Position numbers and translations under genes: made by a program. Source: Ktedonobacter racemifer DSM 44963 (lineage in GTDB: Bacteria; Chloroflexota; Ktedonobacteria; Ktedonobacterales; Ktedonobacteraceae). Taken from it: DNA of 64,000 bases. The DNA lies in contig NZ_ADVG01000004.1 of assembly GCF_000178855.1 (NCBI RefSeq), positions 62,001-126,000 on the forward strand, written 5' to 3'. Under the pieces are notes generated by a model that worked only from the letters and a program-made list of their open reading frames with translations, did not search any database and was not told the DNA's origin. This document shows positions 16,974 to 25,125 of this stretch, piece after piece. Each line of letters begins with the position of its first letter. The first letter of the stretch is position 1.

Positions 16974-17291
16974 TTATCCCTTTTCAGTCTGAGTAATGTG
17001 GATGTCCAGAAACGTATCCCTCTTCGGCTCAATAAATACGAGTGCTGCCACATCCTCGCACGTGATGTCCATGAGGGTCTTATGGATTTTGTATCGATAG
17101 ACAGGGCGGCCCTCACTCATGAGATAGATCATCGTCCGGAAAGGAGGGCAGTCAGGCGTGGTACAACGCATCTGCTTGATCAGGAGAGACGTATCCTCCT
17201 CAAGAGCAAGCAGATCAGTAACCCAGCGTGTCACTTGCTCCAGAAGCTGAGCCTCCCTATCGTTTGTCTCAATCAATGTGTCTCGCTGCAT
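16974..17291 (-). CDS. Small C-x4-CPP / YKIHK protein B
   Basis: Paralogue of the protein at 15968, 105 residues from the start at 17291 (MQRDTLIETND; GGAGAG upstream). Shared signatures are MRCTTPDCPPFRTMIYLM and YKIHKTLMDITCEDVAAL, plus an acidic LLALEEDTSLL segment. It has an extra C-terminal strand (DTFLDIHITQTEKG). It is divergent from the Fur-family gene with box 4 between them, so both are likely repressed together. Function unknown. Confidence 0.65.
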   Translation of the reverse strand: MQRDTLIETNDREAQLLEQVTRWVTDLLALEEDTSLLIKQMRCTTPDCPPFRTMIYLMSEGRPVYRYKIHKTLMDITCEDVAALVFIEPKRDTFLDIHITQTEKG

Positions 17292-17346
17292 GTTGATTTC
17301 TCTCCACGAATGCATTCTTTATCATACAAGTACCCAGGCGCTCTGC

Positions 17347-17381
17347 TTGACAGAATTAATGATACATTATATCATTAATTC
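17347..17381. promoter_or_regulatory. Promoter and Zur-type box 4 (zur autoregulation)
   Basis: GAATTAATGATA-n5-TATCATTAATTC (17353-17381) has perfect 12-bp arms, the longest in the set. TTGACA (17347-17352) and TATCAT (17370-17375) are 17 bp apart on the plus strand and overlap it. It lies between the divergent genes at 17291 and 17468. Confidence 0.8.
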
Positions 17382-17467
17382 AGAGGAAGAACAAGGAAGA
17401 CATGGCAGGCATGACAGCGAGGATGCGTCTGCACATGGCAACCAGTCAGGATTGAGAGAGTAAGACC

Positions 17468-17989
17468 ATGCTTGCGAAGAATATTCAGACCGCCTTTGAC
17501 CGGGCCGGACAACGCATAACGCGCCCACGCCGCTTGATTGCGGATCGCCTGGCGGAGCTGGCTGCCAGCGGCACAGATTTCTCGATTGACAATCTATGGC
17601 AGGATCTGCGTCAACAAGATCCTCATTTTGGACGTGCGACACTCTATCGCTCGATTGAAGTCCTGGTCAACCAGGGATTGCTGGATCGAATTGCGTATGC
17701 CGATGGGACACATCGTTATCATGTCTGTCACGATAACACCCATTATCACCTGACGTGTGTTCAGTGTCGGCGCTTTGTTGAGGTCGATCTGGATGTCTCC
17801 GTTGAGCAGTTCGTCTCCGCATGTCACCAGACCGACTTCTCGCTCGAAGGGCTGACCTTGACACTCTTCGGACGCTGTGCGCAATGCCGAAGCCAAGCCT
17901 ATCCTTCGTCACAGTTAGAGGCCTGTTCTCCAGGCGAACCTCCAGAAGAGATGAGAGAAGATGCTCCACGGAGAAAGGACCGCTCATGA
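17468..17989 (+). CDS. zur: Fur-family transcriptional regulator, probably Zur
   Basis: Metal-responsive repressor of 173 residues. The N-terminal winged helix includes ITRPRRLIADRL and the recognition helix region FGRATLYRSIEVLV. The regulatory region HVCHDNTHYHLTCVQC carries clustered His and Cys, and two CxxC pairs (CVQC, CAQC) form the structural zinc site. A 30-residue polar tail is appended. The gene has the best palindrome of the region in its own promoter, and the boxes recur before zinc genes, so I call it Zur by context. It overlaps the next gene by 4 bp (ATGA). Confidence 0.8.
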   Translation: MLAKNIQTAFDRAGQRITRPRRLIADRLAELAASGTDFSIDNLWQDLRQQDPHFGRATLYRSIEVLVNQGLLDRIAYADGTHRYHVCHDNTHYHLTCVQCRRFVEVDLDVSVEQFVSACHQTDFSLEGLTLTLFGRCAQCRSQAYPSSQLEACSPGEPPEEMREDAPRRKDRS

Positions 17990-18447
17990 ACAGCAGAGAG
18001 AGCAATACTGATATCGTCCTCAACGTCATGAATGCGCTTGAGGTCAATGATCAAGAGGTTGTCGAGAGCTACCTGGCAGAAGCCTTCACCTTCTCCGGCT
18101 GGACGCCTCAACCACTTGGAAAGCCAGGCTTTCTCAGCCTGATCACGCACCTGAAAGAGGGGATACCAGGACTCATATTCAACCTGCATAATATTCTGGA
18201 GGAGGACGAGACGATGCTTACGGGGACATTACGGATCTCCGGTTATCAAAGCCAGAGCTTTTCCCTGCAAGACATCGGACTCCCAGATGTTGCGCTCCAG
18301 GGACGCAGTATCGCATTGCCCTCCGAAGACGTCACCTATCGCTTTGAGCAGGATCAACTGGTAGCGTTCGCCATTGAGCCTGTACCAGGAAGCGGTCTCG
18401 CAGGGCTTCTGCATCAATTAGGGGTCGATCTTCCTGTCATCCAGTAG
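17986..18447 (+). CDS. SnoaL-like polyketide cyclase-fold protein
   Basis: Product of 153 residues, translationally coupled to zur through an ATGA overlap. The cone-like SnoaL/NTF2 pattern is suggested by an N-terminal helix (LNVMNALEVNDQEVVESYL), then TFSGWTPQPLGKPGFLSLI, and ending in YRFEQDQLVAFAIEPVPGSG. Such proteins are small enzymes or ligand-binding proteins. Nothing indicates metal binding. Its role with zur is unknown. Confidence 0.6.
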   Translation: MNSRESNTDIVLNVMNALEVNDQEVVESYLAEAFTFSGWTPQPLGKPGFLSLITHLKEGIPGLIFNLHNILEEDETMLTGTLRISGYQSQSFSLQDIGLPDVALQGRSIALPSEDVTYRFEQDQLVAFAIEPVPGSGLAGLLHQLGVDLPVIQ

Positions 18448-18453
18448 TGCAGG

Positions 18454-18894
18454 TCACTCGACCGGGAGAAGAGAAGACCTGTCTCCCTCGACGGGCGCAA
18501 ATCCGTCGAAGATACACTCTTGTAAGTCTTTGGGGAGAGGAACATCACCAAGCAGACGCGCCTCAATATATTCGTAGAGCGCGAGAATCTGCTCATGTGT
18601 GTTGAGCGAGTGGAACCAGGTGGAGGTGCCGTCGAAGATGAGCAAGGCCACATTGGCCAGTGAACATGGTCCCAGGCACGCTGAAAAGGTCAGATGGACC
18701 TTGTTCCGCAGTTTGCGTCGCTCCCACTCCTGGTGATAGAGGTCCTCGGGGACGGGAGCGAAACCGCGCTCGGTCTTTCCACAACAACACCCATGTGCAC
18801 AGATAAAGAGCTGTCCTCGTTTCTGCACTACTTTGATTAATTTTCCATCTTCTCGCACAACTGGCGTGCTTGTTACGCGCATTGAACGTTCCAT
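18454..18894 (-). CDS. Thioredoxin-like [2Fe-2S] ferredoxin-fold protein
   Basis: Product of 146 residues, last gene of the leftward zinc operon. The cluster-binding Cys lie in ICAHGCCCGKTERG and FSACLGPCSLANVALL, a pattern of CobW-associated (2Fe-2S) proteins. AAAGGT precedes the start. It probably carries a [2Fe-2S] cluster in the cytosol; the partner is unknown. It follows the COG0523 GTPase by 88 bp. The convergent SnoaL-like gene ends 6 bp away. Confidence 0.75.
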   Translation of the reverse strand: MERSMRVTSTPVVREDGKLIKVVQKRGQLFICAHGCCCGKTERGFAPVPEDLYHQEWERRKLRNKVHLTFSACLGPCSLANVALLIFDGTSTWFHSLNTHEQILALYEYIEARLLGDVPLPKDLQECIFDGFAPVEGDRSSLLPVE

Positions 18895-18982
18895 CTGTTA
18901 CCTTTCTGGACATACGAAAGAGAAAAACTCGTCGCGTGCCAAGGGAGGTCAACGGCACACGACGAGTCACGAAGAGCAAGAA

Positions 18983-20032
18983 CTAGTTGGAGGGTATCTT
19001 TGTCTGCTCAGGAGTAGCTGGCTGCGTGCAGGTTTGGAGCTGTTCCGCAAGCCCGGCTTTCTCAAGATTTTGCCCGATGAAGACAGCACGCAACAAATCG
19101 CGCCGCTGCAACTTGAAGGGGCGAATACGCAAAAAGCCAGGGGTGAACTGGAAGACATGAATGGCCTGTGGATCATCCACAAAGGTCACGAAGCCCTTGG
19201 CACGATAGATCTCCTCAGGCAACTCACGCAGGAAATGCTCAAACCTGGCGCGCTCTACCGGCTGATCAAGGGGCAAGCCCACGGTATGAAGAGATTCATG
19301 AGCGTGTCCATGCTCATGATGATGCTCGTGTGCATCATGTGTGCGCTCGTGCTCCTCCTGACGCTGAGGAGCGGGAATATGCTCCAAACGCTTCTCTCCC
19401 AGATGCAGCGCGTGCAGAAGCAAGGCCTCGACGCCCTCTTCGGGCAATCCCTCGACGGCGGGAAAGACGCGTGCTTTGGGAGCATAACGTGGTACCCACT
19501 CCAGCAGGGCTTGGCGCCACTCCGGGTCGATTAAGTCACATTTGTTCATAACCAGGACATCAGCAAACTCAATCTGCTTACGCGCCAACTCCAGATTGCC
19601 TGCCAGTTCAATGATGCGCTTGCTATCCATCACCGAAATGATGCCGCCAACAACCACCTTTTGCCAGAGGAAGGGGTCCGTCAATTCGTCAAGTATATCT
19701 GCCGGGTCAGCCATGCCTGTTGCCTCCAAGAAGACCAGGTCAACATCCGGGCGGCGTGCCATCTCCAGAATCGCAGGGACCAGTTCCTCGCCCGCCGTAC
19801 AGCACACGCAGCCATCGGTCAGCTCGGTCATCGCGAGTCCTTCCTTGCGCAGCGCCTCGCCATCAATGGAGACATCGCCGAACTCATTGATAATGAGGCC
19901 TGGCTTGAGGCCCTGCTCGACGCACCAGCCAAGCATCTCGCCGAGCACGGTGGTCTTGCCACTGCCCAAAAAACCGACGAGCACATACACTGGAACGCGC
20001 TGATCCGCGCGCCTCTGTGCGAGCATACTCAT
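18983..20032 (-). CDS. COG0523/CobW-family GTPase metallochaperone with His-rich linker (B)
   Basis: GTPase of 349 residues. Walker A GFLGSGKTT, the metal motif GCVCC, switch-like ETTGMADP equivalent LEATGMADPADI, and the NKCD guanine motif are present. A histidine-rich linker (HDAHEHHHEHGHAHESLH, about 230-247) separates the GTPase domain from the CobW C-terminal domain (RAKGFVTF...). This architecture is known for zinc-transferring members such as ZNG1/YeiR types. Position in a Zur-boxed operon with a second GTPase supports zinc allocation under starvation. Confidence 0.9.
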   Translation of the reverse strand: MSMLAQRRADQRVPVYVLVGFLGSGKTTVLGEMLGWCVEQGLKPGLIINEFGDVSIDGEALRKEGLAMTELTDGCVCCTAGEELVPAILEMARRPDVDLVFLEATGMADPADILDELTDPFLWQKVVVGGIISVMDSKRIIELAGNLELARKQIEFADVLVMNKCDLIDPEWRQALLEWVPRYAPKARVFPAVEGLPEEGVEALLLHALHLGEKRLEHIPAPQRQEEHERTHDAHEHHHEHGHAHESLHTVGLPLDQPVERARFEHFLRELPEEIYRAKGFVTFVDDPQAIHVFQFTPGFLRIRPFKLQRRDLLRAVFIGQNLEKAGLAEQLQTCTQPATPEQTKIPSN

Positions 20033-20047
20033 ATGCGGCCTCTCTTT

Positions 20048-21103
20048 CTACTTGCCTCGTGGAGGCGTACACACAGTGACCAGCCCGCCCTCAGTGCCAA
20101 TCGCGACATACTGATCATCAGGCGACCAGGAGAGTTGGCTGATACCTGAACCAAAATCGGCCTGGACCAGCGGACGGCGTGGACGCTCAACATTCCAGAA
20201 GATCGCTTTCCCCTCGTTGCTGGCGGTGGCAATGAGTGAGCCTTTATGCTGAAAGGCGAGCGCCGTAATCAGGTTGGCATGCCCCTCAAGCTCAATAGGC
20301 TTACTTCCGGCTGGCCCCTTGCCCGAGCAGTCCCAGACGGTCGCCGTCTGACTGCCACCCGTTGCCAGGTAGCGCCCGGTACTGTTCCAGGACAACTCGC
20401 GTACCTTGGTTGGATAGCCCCACATTTGCAGGTCCTCGCCGCTCTGGAAGATCCAGAAATGCACGGTCGCATCCTGGTCGCCGGTCGCGATATGCTTGCC
20501 ATCGGGAGCCCAGGCCATCGTCAGGATCGAGCCTTTCCACTCGAAGCGCTCCAATGGCTCATCTTTGTCGATGCTCCAGAACGTGAGGCTCCCATAGGCC
20601 GCCGAGGTCAGCACATTGCTGGCAGGCTTCCAGCCAATGTCGGCGATGGTACTGCGGTGGTCGGGATACTCACGCACTAGTTTCCCCTCTACCGCGTCCC
20701 AAAGACGGAGCTTGCGCCCGGCCGCCGTGGCAAGCAGGTTCCCCTGGGGATTCCAGGCCAGGTGCTCCACCCAGGAGCCACCACCAGGCAGCGAGCAGCG
20801 TTCCTCGCCTGTCTGTGGGTTCCAGAGCTTGACCTTGCCATCCTGTCCCACGCTGGCAAGGCGGCTACCATCAGCGTTCCAACCCAGCTCGCAGGTTCCA
20901 AAGCCATGACCTGTTAAGGTATGCGCGACCTGCCCGGTGGTACCAGAGAAGATCGTAATAGGACCACTGACCGAAGCTGCCGCTAGCCAGCACCCATCGG
21001 GTGACCAGGCCAGGGAATTGACATGGTCATCCAGGTGCGCCACCCACCGCTGGCTCGAGGTCGGATCCAGTAATCGCTTGGAATGAGGTTTTATGCCAGG
21101 CAT
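20048..21103 (-). CDS. WD40-repeat protein in the zinc operon
   Basis: Beta-propeller protein of 351 residues made almost wholly of about seven WD-like repeats; examples are HVNSLAWSPDGCWLAAAS, GKVKLWNPQTGEE and HANLITALAFQHKGSLIATAS. No signal peptide, enzyme domain or metal motif is visible. The start at 21103 overlaps the upstream COG0523 gene by 13 bp, and 15 bp separate it from the next GTPase gene, so the three are co-translated. WD40 propellers act as protein platforms, so it may hold the two GTPases or their client together (inference). Confidence 0.85.
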   Translation of the reverse strand: MPGIKPHSKRLLDPTSSQRWVAHLDDHVNSLAWSPDGCWLAAASVSGPITIFSGTTGQVAHTLTGHGFGTCELGWNADGSRLASVGQDGKVKLWNPQTGEERCSLPGGGSWVEHLAWNPQGNLLATAAGRKLRLWDAVEGKLVREYPDHRSTIADIGWKPASNVLTSAAYGSLTFWSIDKDEPLERFEWKGSILTMAWAPDGKHIATGDQDATVHFWIFQSGEDLQMWGYPTKVRELSWNSTGRYLATGGSQTATVWDCSGKGPAGSKPIELEGHANLITALAFQHKGSLIATASNEGKAIFWNVERPRRPLVQADFGSGISQLSWSPDDQYVAIGTEGGLVTVCTPPRGK

Positions 21104-22434
21104 GCCTTGAATCCTTTGTTCAACTGTTCGCGATTGAGGTTGCGCCCAATAAAGATCAGTGAGTTGCGACGGGGCGTGCTCCCCCAGGCTCGGTCAGGAC
21201 GGCCATCGAAGAGCATGTGAACGCCCTGGAAGACATAGCGCTCCTCAGCCCCTTGGATACTGAGCACTCCCTTCATACGGAAGATATCGGGACCCTGAGT
21301 ACGCAGGAGTTCGCCCAACCACTCATTGAGCTTGCGAGGATCGAGGTCACCCGGAACATCAATGCCCACGGAGGAAACTTCGTCGTCGTGTTCGTGCTTT
21401 GGCTTGTAGTCGTGTGCCACCACAGCCATCAGAGGACCACGCTCAGCGCGCAGTTCGAGCTCAAATTCTGTGGGATGGTGCTGGGTGTAGAGGGCATAGA
21501 AACCAGGCTGCGCAATTGAGAGCGTATAGTTGAGTTCCTGGCCCTCCAGTGCCAATTGATAGAGGATATCTGTTCGCTCAAGCACTTCACCGGGGCGGCG
21601 CACCTGCTCATCATTGGAGAAGAGCAGCACTGCATCCATCGTGCGCTCAGCCAGGGTTGCGGTCGTTGCCTCCTGAGCCGAAAAAAGCGCAACATTGATC
21701 TCGGGGTCGGGTCCGGGCTGAAGCGCGAGCTGATACGTTCCCGCCTCAAGCGCGTAGATCCCACCCCACTCGAAGGGATACTCTGGCTCCATGAACTGGG
21801 GATCAACCTCCATGGCCCGATCCAGGTTGAAGCCACCCACATGGAGGATCTTCTCAACATCAATCTCCGCGTTGTGCGTGCGGTAGATCTTCGCGGCGGC
21901 ATTCATGCTCTTGATGCGTGCCTCAAGCCGGTCCACATCCTCGGGGGCAACCAGGTCGATCTTATTGAGCAAGATCACATCGGCGAAGGCGATCTGCTCC
22001 TTGACCTCACTGCTGTCATCAATGTGCTCCCAGACGTGTTTGGCGTCCACCAGTGTCACAATGCCATCGAGACGCATCTTGCTCTGCATCTCGTCATCAA
22101 CGAAGAAGGTCTGAGCCACAGGGCCGGGATCAGCCATGCCTGTCGTCTCAATGAGGATGTAGTCAAAGCGATCTTTGCGCTTGAGCAGGTTGCCCAGAAT
22201 GCGGATGAGATCTCCGCGGACGGTGCAACAGATGCAGCCATTATTCATCTCAAAGATCTCTTCCTCCGCCCCAATTACAAGATCCTGGTCGACGCCGACC
22301 TCACCAAACTCGTTTTCGATCACCGCAATGCGCTTGCCATGCTCGACGGTTAAAATAGAGTTGAGGAGGGTCGTCTTCCCGGAACCCAGGAAACCTGTCA
22401 GAACGGTCACCGGGACCTGCGTTTGTGTCGTCAT
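21091..22434 (-). CDS. COG0523/CobW-family GTPase metallochaperone (A)
   Basis: GTPase of 447 residues. Walker A GFLGSGKTT, metal motif GCICC, ETTGMADPGPVAQ, LNKIDL and a C-terminal CobW domain with RMKGVLSI and RNSLIFIGRNL. A HEHDDE segment at about 370 is a short candidate metal tract instead of a long His linker. About 100 residues are inserted (AGTYQLALQPGPDPEINVAL to LYTQHHPTEF), unlike paralogue B. AAAGGA precedes the start. The difference from B suggests different clients or metals. Confidence 0.9.
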   Translation of the reverse strand: MTTQTQVPVTVLTGFLGSGKTTLLNSILTVEHGKRIAVIENEFGEVGVDQDLVIGAEEEIFEMNNGCICCTVRGDLIRILGNLLKRKDRFDYILIETTGMADPGPVAQTFFVDDEMQSKMRLDGIVTLVDAKHVWEHIDDSSEVKEQIAFADVILLNKIDLVAPEDVDRLEARIKSMNAAAKIYRTHNAEIDVEKILHVGGFNLDRAMEVDPQFMEPEYPFEWGGIYALEAGTYQLALQPGPDPEINVALFSAQEATTATLAERTMDAVLLFSNDEQVRRPGEVLERTDILYQLALEGQELNYTLSIAQPGFYALYTQHHPTEFELELRAERGPLMAVVAHDYKPKHEHDDEVSSVGIDVPGDLDPRKLNEWLGELLRTQGPDIFRMKGVLSIQGAEERYVFQGVHMLFDGRPDRAWGSTPRRNSLIFIGRNLNREQLNKGFKACLA

Positions 22435-22453
22435 ACGTATCTATCCTTTCTGT

Positions 22454-23110
22454 TCATCGTGCTTCCTGCTCAAGAGTGTAGATATTGCTCCGAGCCTGAT
22501 CTTCTTGTGTATGTGTTTTGAGTGCCAGGTGATGGTGCCCGTTGTTGAGCAGTTCCCCATCACACGAGGGGTCAACCAGCAAGGATGGCGAGTTTGGCTC
22601 TGCCGAAAGGGCCAGGCTCCAGATCTCCTGGATGGGCTGCCAGCCACAATGGCGATAGAAGGCCTTTGCCCGCGCGTTTTGCGCCGTCACATAGAGTTGC
22701 ATATGCGAGGCTCCATGCTGTGCCGTCCAGTTCTTCGCCTCCTCCATCAAGCACTGCGCCAGTCCTGCGCCCTGCACGTCTGGATCGACATAGAGCGCGA
22801 CCAGCTCCACCCAGGCGCGATGGCGAAAGAGGGGCGAGTCGAGGTGGTTCTCTAAAAGCAACAATCCCACAGGCCGCTGCCCCTTCCAGGCCAACAGCCA
22901 GAACGTGCCCTCGCTCTCATGCGTGCGCAGAAAATGCTCCCTCAATAAGGCTTGCCAGCCATCGGCCAGCGCAAACTGCGCATTGAGCGAGGCGTTATAG
23001 GCATGCAACGCGGCAAAGAGCGTCGCGACAGCCTCAAAGTCATCGCGCGTGGCCGGAGCAAGACGCAGACGTTCTTGTCCAATCTCCTGCAAACGTTGGT
23101 TCACAATCAC
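22454..23110 (-). CDS. GNAT-family N-acetyltransferase
   Basis: Product of 218 residues with a GTG start after GAAAGGA. Motif A of the acetyl-CoA site is VALYVDPDVQGAGLAQCLM, followed by AQNARAKAFYRHCGW, the usual motif B. It acetylates an unknown amine. A 45-residue tail ending in THTQEDQARSNIYTLEQEAR extends past the fold. It lies between the zinc-ribbon gene (42 bp) and the first COG0523 gene (19 bp), so it belongs to the operon. Confidence 0.85.
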   Translation of the reverse strand: MIVNQRLQEIGQERLRLAPATRDDFEAVATLFAALHAYNASLNAQFALADGWQALLREHFLRTHESEGTFWLLAWKGQRPVGLLLLENHLDSPLFRHRAWVELVALYVDPDVQGAGLAQCLMEEAKNWTAQHGASHMQLYVTAQNARAKAFYRHCGWQPIQEIWSLALSAEPNSPSLLVDPSCDGELLNNGHHHLALKTHTQEDQARSNIYTLEQEAR

Positions 23111-23152
23111 ATGTGGTCCTTTCCAGGGTCCAACGTATCTCTGTACAGTGAC

Positions 23153-23413
23153 TCAGGCACGTTGTGTGCGAGGTGGCGATGGGAAGCAGCAGGCACACCC
23201 GCTAGGATGCGAAACGGGACCGGAACGTTGAAGCGTGCTCTCACGCTCCTGCGCCCTGGCTCTGGCAGCCTTCTTAAAGGCAAAGCGCGAAAGCTGACGT
23301 ACCGCTACTGTTGCGCACGCGGGACACCACGCCGTATCATCGGCCTCACGCACCGGTCGTAACTCGTCAAAATGAGTTCGGCACGTGGGACACACAAACT
23401 CGTACATCGGCAT
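23153..23413 (-). CDS. FmdB-like zinc-ribbon protein, first gene of the zinc operon
   Basis: Product of 86 residues starting MPMYEFVCPTC at 23413 with GAGGAAG upstream. Two Cys pairs, CPTC and CPAC, form a zinc ribbon of the FmdB type (MPxYEFxCxxC start). The C-terminus is basic and holds a further Cys pair (SGCACCF). It is the first gene after a Zur-type promoter with two boxes, so it would be made when zinc is scarce, which is odd for a zinc-ribbon protein. Confidence 0.75.
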   Translation of the reverse strand: MPMYEFVCPTCRTHFDELRPVREADDTAWCPACATVAVRQLSRFAFKKAARARAQERESTLQRSGPVSHPSGCACCFPSPPRTQRA

Positions 23414-23435
23414 AACACAACTTCCTCTTGGCCTG

Positions 23436-23458
23436 CTAATGATATAAAGTATCAATAG
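23436..23458. promoter_or_regulatory. Zur-type box 5 (leader of the zinc operon)
   Basis: CTAATGATA-n5-TATCAATAG, one mismatch between arms. It lies downstream of the minus-strand -10 (23473-23478), where bound repressor would act as a roadblock. Confidence 0.65.
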
Positions 23459-23472
23459 TGAGATCTTTAGCA

Positions 23473-23521
23473 AGTATACTGGATACGGTCACGTTCTGTC
23501 AATGATACGCGATATCATTAG
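23473..23521 (-). promoter_or_regulatory. Promoter and Zur-type box 6 of the zinc operon
   Basis: On the minus strand TTGACA (23502-23497), 18 bp, TATACT (23478-23473). The box CAATGATA-n5-TATCATTA (23500-23520) overlaps the -35 element. Two boxes bracket the transcription start, predicting tight repression. Confidence 0.75.
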
Positions 23522-23737
23522 CAATCTCTTGGTGAAAAATGAGTATCTGAAGAGAACACCATTCCTGATCTTCATAGCCTCTGCCAGGAACGCTCACAAG
23601 GCGGCTCGGCAAAAAGGAGTCTTACATAGCCGTCAAACAGTATATAGCAATTTCTTCGTAAATAAGACGTAATATCAATATTGGCACCAAAAACCCTTGC
23701 TTTTCCCTCATGCGTATGGCATACTCTAAGCAATAAA

Positions 23738-23752
23738 TGAGACGAAATCTCA
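23738..23752. promoter_or_regulatory. Second copy of palindrome TGAGACGAAATCTCA
   Basis: Identical to the 15-mer at 10763, here inside a longer inverted repeat (AAATGAGA/TCTCATTT, 23735-23755). It sits about 10 bp after a possible promoter (TTGCTT, 17 bp, CATACT) and just before the ATPase pseudogene. No other gene lies between 23414 and 23765. Confidence 0.5.
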
Positions 23753-23765
23753 TTTGTAAGAAGAG

Positions 23766-24494
23766 GTGGATGTGAGGCGGTATGAAAATTGCGCTGTTGT
23801 GGCTCCCGTCTCTGGCGCGTGCGCGAAGAAAATACCGTGCTGTCCTACTTTGGTCGCACTTTCCAACGGGGTCACGCTCCTGGTGACGGGGCCATTCCAG
23901 GAACAGGATCTGGGACTCAAATGCTATCACTCAAAAGTGGGTGCGGTAGAACTGCTCCTCAATCACTGTGTTGAGGGGTCAGATGAGTACGTCGTCGTGG
24001 TTATGACGGCTGGTGCGGATACCTTCACTTCTGGTTTGTTCACGCGCTTTGATCTGACGTTCCTGGTCGTTGAATCTACCAGGAATGCACTTGGTGTCTA
24101 TCGCCAGCACGCTGAATATGCGTGCGGCTAGGACGTGAAATTGCAGGTTATCGCGAACAAGGTTGAGACTGAGGAGGATCTGGCCTTTGTGCGTGAGCAG
24201 GTGAAGGATGGTCTCCTCACCTGGTTTGGGCGCTCAGACTATGTGCGAGCAATGGAGAAGGGAGATGTTCTCCCGTTCACCTCCCTGGAAGCAGGCGCCC
24301 ATTCCGCGCTTACAGCCATGAAACGGGCTGTGGATAACTGTCAACAGGACTGGGACAAATTCTACCACCAGGCCGTCGAGTTTCACCGTCGAAACGCTCT
24401 TGCCTGGATGAATACATACCTTGGGGAAGATGTCACCACGCAGATTGACCCTGACTTTTCCTTGAGCACATTGCTCACCTCTCTCTCGTTGTAA
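23766..24494 (+). pseudogene. MinD/CooC-like P-loop ATPase, broken by an amber codon and N-terminal deletion
   Basis: One reading frame, interrupted by a single TAG at 24129-24131, spells the C-terminal half of a CooC/MinD-like ATPase: LLVTGPFQEQDLGLKCYHSK, VMTAGADTFTSGLFTRFDLT, VVESTRNALGVYRQ, then after the stop KLQVIANKVETEEDL and LLTWFGRSDYVRAME. The Walker A half is missing; only about 30 unrelated codons precede the homologous part. Intact relatives in actinomycetes adjoin an SCO5389-type gene, as here. An ATG at 23782 in another frame (MKIAL) may be the relic of the original start. Confidence 0.7.
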
Positions 24495-24556
24495 GTAGAA
24501 CGGCTGTTCTCCCCTCGCTTGAGCAGAGAACGTCAGCAGCAAAAAGGAGTTTCACA

Positions 24557-24949
24557 ATGTCTCTCACGGTTTCCCCAACATTATTGGAGCAAGCCCAACA
24601 GGGTACTGTCTCGCAGAACGATTTTCTGGCCTGTATCAAGGACTCACTTCCCTATGCCTGGAATCTCATCGAAGGACTTGCGGGCAAGCTTCATCAGAGT
24701 GAGGCCAGCTTTGTTGACAATCAGACCCCACCTCCCAGCGAGCAGGCACGCGGTCAACTACTGCGCGTCCTCGCCAGTGACTCCATGCGCACCGCTTTAG
24801 AGAGCCATTTTGGCGTCAAACTGGCGTTCCAGAACTGCCATCGGGTTGCGCTCTTTCAGAAGGACCAGCTTGACCAGGAGAGCTACCAAGAGTTCGTTTC
24901 GCCTAGAAGTCAACTGCTCAACCAGAGTCCTGAACTCGTTGATTGCTAA
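24557..24949 (+). CDS. SCO5389-family protein
   Basis: Product of 130 residues. The sequence LPYAWNLIEGL, NQTPPPSEQARGQLLR, ALESHFGVKLAFQNCHRVA and the C-terminal SPRSQLLNQSPELVDC match the family annotated from Streptomyces SCO5389. AAAAAGGAG precedes the start. No function is established. Its partner gene, a CooC-like ATPase, is broken just upstream, so this copy may have lost its working context. Confidence 0.8.
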   Translation: MSLTVSPTLLEQAQQGTVSQNDFLACIKDSLPYAWNLIEGLAGKLHQSEASFVDNQTPPPSEQARGQLLRVLASDSMRTALESHFGVKLAFQNCHRVALFQKDQLDQESYQEFVSPRSQLLNQSPELVDC

Positions 24950-24959
24950 CGAATCAAAA

Positions 24960-24987
24960 GGGAACACCTCAATGCCGAGGTGTTCCC
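24960..24987 (+). terminator. Terminator after the SCO5389-type gene
   Basis: GGGAACACCTC and GAGGTGTTCCC form a perfect 11-bp stem with a 6-nt loop, 11 bp after the stop codon. The T-tract is weak. Confidence 0.65.
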
Positions 24988-25125
24988 TCCTCGCCTGTTT
25001 CTTCAACTGATGAAATTCTCCCCACCTATCTATAGGTTAATTTGACTCGCGCATGAAAACGTAGGTGAAGGAACGTGATGCACAATGATAGAAGACACGA
25101 AACGCCCTGATTCTCGCAACTATCT

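Noticed and set aside
21556..22353. A 265-codon plus-strand frame over the COG0523 gene
   Set aside because: Antisense shadow; the minus-strand GTPase has every family motif.
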